Positions 58,886-64,000 of a stretch of DNA of 64,000 bases are shown piece by piece. Position 1 is the first letter of the stretch, and each line of letters opens with the position of its first letter. Both the position numbers and the translations under genes were made by a program. This DNA is from Nocardia spumae (GTDB lineage: Bacteria; Actinomycetota; Actinomycetes; Mycobacteriales; Mycobacteriaceae): NCBI RefSeq assembly GCF_020733635.1, contig NZ_JAJFZL010000001.1, forward strand, positions 3,162,001-3,226,000, given 5' to 3'. Below the pieces are notes generated by a model, which was given only the letters and a program-made list of their open reading frames with translations, made no database searches and was not told the origin of the DNA.

Positions 58886-60553
58886 TCAGCGCGGCAGGCG
58901 AGCCATCGCGCGTCCGGCCGCGCGCCCGGAGAAGATGCACCCGCCCAGGAAGGTGCCCTCGAGGGCGTTGTATCCGTGCACGCCGCCGCCGCCGAATCCG
59001 GCGACCTCGCCGGCCGCGTACAGCCCTGGGAACGGTGTCCCGTCGGCGCGGATCACCTGTGAATCCAGATCGGTCTGCAAGCCGCCCAGGGTCTTGCGGG
59101 TCAGGATGTTCAGGCGGACCGCGATGAGCGGGCCGTGGGCGGGATCGAGGATGCGATGCGGTGCCGCGACCCGGCCGAGTTTGTCGCCCAGGGACCGGCG
59201 GGCGTTCGCCACCGCCATCAGCTGCGCGTCCTTGCTGTACTTGTTGTCCAGTTCGCGGTCGCGCGCGACGATCTGGCGCTCCATATCTGCGAGATCCAGC
59301 AGTGGGCCGCGGGTGATCTCGTTCATGCCGCGTACCAGTTCGGCCAGGGTATCGGCGACCACGAAGTCGACACCATGCTTCTTGAACGCCTCGACCGGGC
59401 CGGGTGCGCCCTTGGCGGCCCGGCTCTTGAGGGTGAGCTTGAGATCCTTGCCGGTGATATCGGGATTCTGCTCCGATCCCGAGAGCGCGAACTCCTTCTC
59501 GATGATCGACTGGGTGAGCACGAACCAGGAGTAGTCGTATCCGGTGGACAGGATCTCGCGCATCGTGGCGTTGGTGTCGAAGCCGGGGAAACACGGTGCG
59601 GGCAAACGCTTTCCGTTCGCGTCGAACCACAGCGACGACGGTCCGGGAATGATGCGAATGGCGTGATCGGGCCAGATCGGATCCCAGTTGTTGATGCCCT
59701 CGGTGTAGTGCCACATCCGGTCACGATTGACGATGCGCCCGCCCGCGGCCTCCGAAATCGCCAGCATGCGCCCGTCGACATGGGCCGGCACACCGGAGAT
59801 CATGGTCTGTGGGCAGGGACCGAGGCGGTCGGCGGGCCAGTTCGCCCGGATCAGATCGTGATTGTGGCCGATACCGCCGGACGAAACCAGGACCGCTGCC
59901 GCGCGAAATTCGAACTCGCCCACCATCGTTCGTGACGACGCCACACCGCGATCGAGTTCGCTCGGTTCGAGGACGCCGCCGCGCACCCCCACTACGGCGT
60001 CGTCCTCGACGATCAGTTCGTCGACCCGATGGCGGAAGGCGAATTCGACCAGTCCGCGCTGCTCGGCGGCCAGCACCGGTTCCAGGAAAACGCGGAGTAC
60101 CTCCGGTCCGGTACCCCAGGTGAGATGAAAACGCGGAACCGAATTGCCGTGCCCGTCGGCGGTGGCGCCGCCGCGCTCGGCCCAGCCCACCAGCGGGGTG
60201 ACCCGCAGCCCCAGATCGTGCAGGTACCGCCGCTTGTCTCCGGCGGCGAACTCGACATAGGCGCGGGCCCACTGCCGTGCCCAGAGATCCTCGTCGTCGC
60301 GATCGAATCCGGCCGATCCCTCCCAGTCCTGCCAGGCCAGGGCGAAAGAATCCTTGATGCCGAGGCGGCGCTGTTCGGGGCTGTCTACGAAGAACAGCCC
60401 GCCCAGCGACCAGAACGCCTGACCGCCGAGATTGTTGCGGTTCTCCTGGTCGACGATCAGCACCCGGCGTCCGGCGCGGGTCAGTTCGTAGGCGGCCACG
60501 AGTCCGGCCAGCCCGGCTCCGACGACGATGACATCCGGCTGTGACGACGCCAC
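58886..60553 (-). CDS. FAD-binding dehydrogenase (fumarate reductase/KstD-like)
   Basis: A 555-residue flavoprotein. The dinucleotide-binding motif VIVVGAGLAGLVAAYELTRAGRRVLIVD opens it, a second GQAFWSLGGLFFVDSP segment follows, and GLYAAGEVAGFGGGGVHGYNALEGTFLGG near the end is typical of the PRK12834-like FAD-binding dehydrogenases related to 3-ketosteroid delta1-dehydrogenase. Substrate is probably a steroid or other ring compound, unproven. GTG 60553 has GGAGGAG upstream and is preferred to a longer TTG start at 60610. A perfect palindrome lies just upstream. Confidence 0.85.
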   Translation of the reverse strand: MASSQPDVIVVGAGLAGLVAAYELTRAGRRVLIVDQENRNNLGGQAFWSLGGLFFVDSPEQRRLGIKDSFALAWQDWEGSAGFDRDDEDLWARQWARAYVEFAAGDKRRYLHDLGLRVTPLVGWAERGGATADGHGNSVPRFHLTWGTGPEVLRVFLEPVLAAEQRGLVEFAFRHRVDELIVEDDAVVGVRGGVLEPSELDRGVASSRTMVGEFEFRAAAVLVSSGGIGHNHDLIRANWPADRLGPCPQTMISGVPAHVDGRMLAISEAAGGRIVNRDRMWHYTEGINNWDPIWPDHAIRIIPGPSSLWFDANGKRLPAPCFPGFDTNATMREILSTGYDYSWFVLTQSIIEKEFALSGSEQNPDITGKDLKLTLKSRAAKGAPGPVEAFKKHGVDFVVADTLAELVRGMNEITRGPLLDLADMERQIVARDRELDNKYSKDAQLMAVANARRSLGDKLGRVAAPHRILDPAHGPLIAVRLNILTRKTLGGLQTDLDSQVIRADGTPFPGLYAAGEVAGFGGGGVHGYNALEGTFLGGCIFSGRAAGRAMARLPR

Positions 60554-60580
60554 GGGCGCTCCTCCGCATTGGGTGCAGAA

Positions 60581-60600
60581 TGGATACATTCGTGTATCCA
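60581..60600. promoter_or_regulatory. Perfect palindromic operator upstream of FAD dehydrogenase
   Basis: TGGATACA-TTCG-TGTATCCA has perfect 8-bp arms. It lies 28 bp upstream of the dehydrogenase GTG and 82 bp before the YcaQ-like start. This is a TetR/GntR-style site; no regulator gene is adjacent, so the factor is encoded elsewhere. Confidence 0.65.
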
Positions 60601-60681
60601 ACGTGTTCAAAGTAGCAGATATCGATCGTGCGGCGGCCTGCTCGGGTCATATCTGTCGGTGGCTCATGGCAGATTCGGTGC

Positions 60682-61965
60682 GTGCGCACCATCACCGTCG
60701 CCGCGGCCCGTCGCGCCGCGCTCGCCGCCCAGGGATTCACCACCACCGCAGGCCGGGCCGACGGCTCCCGGAGCGTCCCGACCCGGCGGTCGGTGCTCAA
60801 CGTCGTGCGCGATACCAAACTGCTGCAACTCGATTCGGTCGCGGCGGTGGTGCGCGCGCAGTACGCCCCGGTGTTCAGCCGGATCGGCGCGTACGACCGT
60901 GAGCTACTGGACGAGGCGGCATGGGGGCACAGCGCACGCCGGCCACGCCGGCTGGTCGAGTACTGGGCGCACGAGGCCGCGCTGATCCCGGTCGAGGACT
61001 GGCCGCTCATGCGGTGGCGGATGGCTGGGCTGGGCCGCGGCCGCTGGGGCCATGCCGAACGCGTACTGGCGCAGAATCCGGAGCTGCCCGATCGGGTGCT
61101 GGCGGTGATCGAGGAGATGGGGGCCGGTACCGCGGCCGAGGTGGAGCGGTACCTGGAGCTGAATCGTCCACGGCGGAAGGATCATTGGGGCTGGAACCAC
61201 AGCGACACCAAAGTCGTGTGCGAGGTGTTGTTCGCCACGGGGCAGCTGTCGGTGGACAAGCGGGTCGGGTTCCAGCGTCACTACGATCTCACCGAACGCG
61301 TCCTGCCGGCCGAGGTGGTGGGTAAGCGGGTCGAAGAGGCGGATGCGGTGCGCGAGTTGATCCTTCGCTCCGCCGACGCGCTCGGCATCGCCACCGAGGC
61401 CGACCTGTGTGACTACTACCGGCTGCGACGGCGTCATTGTGAACCGGCGCTGGCAGAGCTGGTCGACGCGGGCGAACTCGAACAGGTGCAGGTACGCGGC
61501 TGGGATCGACCGGCCTATCTGCGCGCCGGTGCGCGCATGCCGCGCCGCGTGGAGGGGGCGGCACTGCTGTGCCCGTTCGACCCGCTGATCTTCTTCCGGC
61601 CGCGCACCGAGCGATTGTTCGATTTCCACTACCGCATCGAGATCTACACCCCCGAGCACAAGCGGGTGCACGGCTACTACGTCTTCCCGTTCCTGCTCGA
61701 CGGAGAGCTGGTCGCCCGGGTGGATCTGCGGGCCGACCGCGCGACCGGGCGGCTGCACGTGCCGGGGGCTTTCGCCGAGCCGGACCGGCCGCACGCCCGG
61801 ATCGCGTCCGAACTGGCGGGGGCCCTGCGGGCGATGGCGAGGTGGCTCGGTCTCGAGGCCGTGGTGGTCGGTGAGCGCGGCGATCTGGCCACGGCGTTAC
61901 GTGCGGAGGTGGATGGGCGGCCGCGCCCCGTGCGGGACGCGGTCAGGGTCGCGGAACGGGCGTGA
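60682..61965 (+). CDS. YcaQ/AlkZ-like DNA glycosylase (HTH_42 family)
   Basis: A 427-residue winged-helix protein related to YcaQ and AlkZ, which unhook interstrand cross-links or excise alkylated bases. The catalytic QxD motif is Gln49-Leu50-Asp51 in KLLQLDSVAAVVRAQY; ALLCPFDPLIFFRPRTERLFDFHYRIEIY and VHGYYVFPFLLDGELVARVDL fit the C-terminal conserved blocks. GTG 60682 is proposed because the protein begins at the usual place; no clear ribosome site is visible. It overlaps the convergent BASS gene by 23 nt. Confidence 0.87.
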   Translation: MRTITVAAARRAALAAQGFTTTAGRADGSRSVPTRRSVLNVVRDTKLLQLDSVAAVVRAQYAPVFSRIGAYDRELLDEAAWGHSARRPRRLVEYWAHEAALIPVEDWPLMRWRMAGLGRGRWGHAERVLAQNPELPDRVLAVIEEMGAGTAAEVERYLELNRPRRKDHWGWNHSDTKVVCEVLFATGQLSVDKRVGFQRHYDLTERVLPAEVVGKRVEEADAVRELILRSADALGIATEADLCDYYRLRRRHCEPALAELVDAGELEQVQVRGWDRPAYLRAGARMPRRVEGAALLCPFDPLIFFRPRTERLFDFHYRIEIYTPEHKRVHGYYVFPFLLDGELVARVDLRADRATGRLHVPGAFAEPDRPHARIASELAGALRAMARWLGLEAVVVGERGDLATALRAEVDGRPRPVRDAVRVAERA

Positions 61966-62986
61966 TCGCCGAGACCGCGGGATCGCCGGCCACCGCCGCC
62001 GTGCGTGCCGCCTCGCGCTCGTCGGCCGCACGTCCCCACCGTCCGGCCAGCGCGGCGCAGGTGATGAGCTGGATCTGGTGGAAGATCATCAGCGGCAGGA
62101 CGATCAAGCCCACCGGATGCCCCGCGAACAACACCGTGGCCATCGGCAGGCCGGTGGCGAGACTCTTCTTGGAGCCGCAGAAGATCACCACGATCCGGTC
62201 GGCGCGATCGAATCCGAACAATCTCGCCACGCCGGTGGTAACCCCCAGCACGACCGCCAGCAGGACGATCGCGACGCCCACGACGGCCAGCAGCCGGCCG
62301 ATCGCCAGGCCCTGCCAGACGTGTTCGACCATGCCGGCGCTGAAGGCCGAGTACACAACCAGATAGACCGATCCGCGATCGACCACCTTGGTGAGCGTGG
62401 TGTGCGACAGAATCCGATGCAGCTTGGGGCGCAACAACTGGCCCGCGATGAACGGCAGCAGCAGTTGGACCACGATCTGCAGGATCGACATCGGGGAGAC
62501 GGTAGCGTTCCCGGTGGTCTGCATCAGCAGCATCACCAGCAGCGGGGTCAGGAACACGCCCAGCAGATTCGACACCGACGCGCTCACCACCGCGGCCGCC
62601 ACATTGCCGCGCGCGATCGAGGTGAACGCGATCGAGGACTGCACCGTGGACGGCAGCAGGCACAGATAGAGCATGCCGGTGTAGAGATCGTCGGTGAGGA
62701 CGGTCGGAACCAGCAGTCGCATCGCGAGTCCGAGCAGCGGGAACAACACGTATGTCGCGGTCAGCACGGTGGTGTGCAGGCGCCAGTGCCGCAGGCCCGC
62801 GAGTGCCTCGCGGGGTTCGAGCCGGGTTCCGTACAGCAGGAACAGTACGGCGATCGCTACCTTGGTGGCCCACTCCAGAACGTCGGCGGCACCGCCGCGC
62901 GCGGGCACGATCAGGCCGATGGCCATCGCGGCGAACAAGCCCAGCAGGAATCCGTCGATACGGAGTTTGGCCAGCAATCTCACCAC
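61943..62986 (-). CDS. Bile acid:sodium symporter family protein (BASS/YfeH-like)
   Basis: A 347-residue membrane protein of the SBF/YfeH type with about ten hydrophobic segments. Conserved pieces are LFLLYGTRLEPREALAGL, LCLLPSTVQSSIAFTSIARGNVAAA (the substrate-site motif), FCGSKKSLATGLPM and PLMIFHQIQL. It transports an organic anion, perhaps with sodium; substrate unknown. GTG 62986 is proposed; a TTG at 63007 is an alternative. It is divergent from a LysR gene that may regulate it. Confidence 0.87.
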   Translation of the reverse strand: MVRLLAKLRIDGFLLGLFAAMAIGLIVPARGGAADVLEWATKVAIAVLFLLYGTRLEPREALAGLRHWRLHTTVLTATYVLFPLLGLAMRLLVPTVLTDDLYTGMLYLCLLPSTVQSSIAFTSIARGNVAAAVVSASVSNLLGVFLTPLLVMLLMQTTGNATVSPMSILQIVVQLLLPFIAGQLLRPKLHRILSHTTLTKVVDRGSVYLVVYSAFSAGMVEHVWQGLAIGRLLAVVGVAIVLLAVVLGVTTGVARLFGFDRADRIVVIFCGSKKSLATGLPMATVLFAGHPVGLIVLPLMIFHQIQLITCAALAGRWGRAADEREAARTAAVAGDPAVSAITPVPRP

Positions 62987-63060
62987 GCTACGGTACGGCC
63001 CGTCCAACTGATCGTGAAAGTCGATCGAAGCGATATCTATGAACGCGTAATGTGATGAAT

Positions 63061-63909
63061 ATGTTCGACCCCGAACTTCTGCGTACCTTCCTGGCGGTGG
63101 AGCGGGCCGGTGGATTCACCGCCGCGGGCCGCATTCTGGGGCTGCGGCAATCCACGGTCAGCGGGCATATCGCCCGGCTGGAGCAGGCCGCCGGACGTGA
63201 ACTGATTCGCCGCGACACTCGTAATCTGGCGCTGACCGCAGACGGCGCCGCCATGGTCGGTTTCGCGCGCACGATCCTCGACGCGCAGGCCGAGGCCGAT
63301 CGTTACTTCTCCGATTCCAGGCTCACCGGCCTGATCCGGCTGGGCGCCTCCGACGATCTGGTGGCCCGCGAACTCCCCGATGTGCTGCTGGAATTCCAGC
63401 GCTCCCATCCCGGAGTGGATCTGGAACTGATCGTCGGGCTCAGTGAGAACCTCAAGACCAGAATGGCCGCGGGGGAGCTGGATCTGATGGTGGCCAAACG
63501 GCTGCCGGGGGAGCGGCACGGTGAACTGCTGTGGCGCGACCGGCTGGTGTGGGCCGGGCGCTCGGGGGTCGGGCCGATCGCCGATCCGGTTCCGGTGGTC
63601 ACCTATCCACCGCCGAGCCTGACCCGGCACGTGGCGCTGCGTGCGCTCGAACGTGAGGGCAGGACCTGGCGGATCGCGTGCGTCAGTGACAGTCAGCTCG
63701 GCCTGCGGGCGGCGGTGCTGGCCGGGCTCGGCGTGGTGGCCCATGCCGAAACACTGCTTCCGCCCGGGCTTTTCGCGGTCGCGGACGAGAAACTGCCGGA
63801 ACTGGGGGAGCTGGAGTTCGTCCTGCTGCGGCGCCACAGCCGGTTGTCGGAACCCGAACAGGCGCTCTGCGCCGCGATCATCGCCGGTGCGCATCGGATG
63901 CATCGGTGA
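63061..63909 (+). CDS. LysR family transcriptional regulator (divergent from BASS gene)
   Basis: A 282-residue LysR regulator. HTH: LLRTFLAVERAGGFTAAGRILGLRQSTVSGHIARLEQAAGRELIRR, followed by a ligand domain (GLIRLGASDDLVARELPDVLLEF). ATG 63061 gives the common MFDPELL start; ATG 63055 or GTG 63052 are also possible. It is divergent from the BASS-type transporter and probably controls it in response to that substrate. Confidence 0.9.
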   Translation: MFDPELLRTFLAVERAGGFTAAGRILGLRQSTVSGHIARLEQAAGRELIRRDTRNLALTADGAAMVGFARTILDAQAEADRYFSDSRLTGLIRLGASDDLVARELPDVLLEFQRSHPGVDLELIVGLSENLKTRMAAGELDLMVAKRLPGERHGELLWRDRLVWAGRSGVGPIADPVPVVTYPPPSLTRHVALRALEREGRTWRIACVSDSQLGLRAAVLAGLGVVAHAETLLPPGLFAVADEKLPELGELEFVLLRRHSRLSEPEQALCAAIIAGAHRMHR

Positions 63910-63983
63910 CGGGCGCGCGACGCGGCGCGATCGCCGGCGCCGGTGCGTGGTCATGGCGTGCGACCGGTGTCGGTGCCGGTCGT

Positions 63984-64000
63984 TAACCTGGTTCCCGTGG
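63984..64000 (+). other. Possible start of next gene at window end
   Basis: GTG 63997 follows TAACCT (63984-63989) by seven bases, the spacing expected of a leaderless actinobacterial start. Only one codon is present, so nothing about the product can be said. Confidence 0.2.

Overview
The window is a chromosomal segment from a high-GC actinobacterium of the mycolic-acid group, most likely Nocardia or a close relative. The evidence is strong G/C third-position use, many GTG starts, 1-4 nt gene overlaps, an actinobacterial-type integration host factor (mIHF), a helicase-dead PriA, and a gene order that closely follows Mycobacterium tuberculosis (alaS-ruvX-mltG-aroE; pepQ-efp-nusB; pyrR-pyrB-pyrC-PH-carA-carB-pyrF-mihF-gmk-rpoZ-coaBC-metK-priA; fmt-rsmB-rpe-rib genes). 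I see no insertion sequence, prophage, CRISPR array, rRNA or tRNA.

Layout. 1-3.4 kb: end of alaS, then ruvX, mltG and aroE with overlapping ends. 3.4-8.2 kb: a small membrane protein, then on the minus strand a type IV prepilin peptidase, aroC, aroK and aroB; this block is inverted relative to M. tuberculosis, and AroK carries a ~200-residue basic tail. 8.3-11.6 kb: pepQ, efp, nusB, a YciI-like protein and a LppU-like lipoprotein. 11.6-17.8 kb: an accessory patch with a quinone oxidoreductase/TetR pair sharing a large operator, a bacterial serpin, a DUF4334 protein preceded by a strongly structured intergenic segment, a MESH1/SpoT-like HD hydrolase, an AlkB dioxygenase with a near-perfect LexA (SOS) box, and an alpha/beta hydrolase. 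17.9-27.2 kb: the pyrimidine operon, with a PyrR-binding hairpin over the pyrR ribosome binding site, two small extra ORFs (between pyrB and pyrC, and between carB and pyrF), and a terminator. 27.7-34.1 kb: mihF, gmk, rpoZ, coaBC, metK, priA.

34.1-37.6 kb: an NmrA-like/TetR pair with two operators, a PadR regulator and a secreted lipase. 37.7-40.8 kb: def, fmt, rsmB. 40.8-43.0 kb: a YeiH-type exporter with divergent LysR regulator. 43.0-44.4 kb: a SigF/RsbW-type sigma/anti-sigma pair with a possible self-dependent promoter. 44.4-49.3 kb: rpe, an unknown protein, then riboflavin synthase, ribBA, ribH and a PH-domain protein; ribD is absent from its M. tuberculosis position and no FMN riboswitch is visible. 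49.3-64 kb: gamma-glutamyltransferase, amino-acid permease, DUF3291 protein, ABC ATPase, an MFS transporter with a large repeat-containing loop and a CRP-like upstream site, HAD dehalogenase, a diiron-type MBL protein, a membrane protein, an FAD dehydrogenase with a perfect upstream palindrome, a YcaQ/AlkZ-like glycosylase, a BASS-type transporter and a LysR regulator.

The first three quarters are mostly core metabolism and information processing (shikimate, pyrimidine, riboflavin, translation). The most interesting material lies in regulatory DNA and RNA elements and in the small or extended proteins between and inside these operons. No single novel defence or biosynthetic system is evident.
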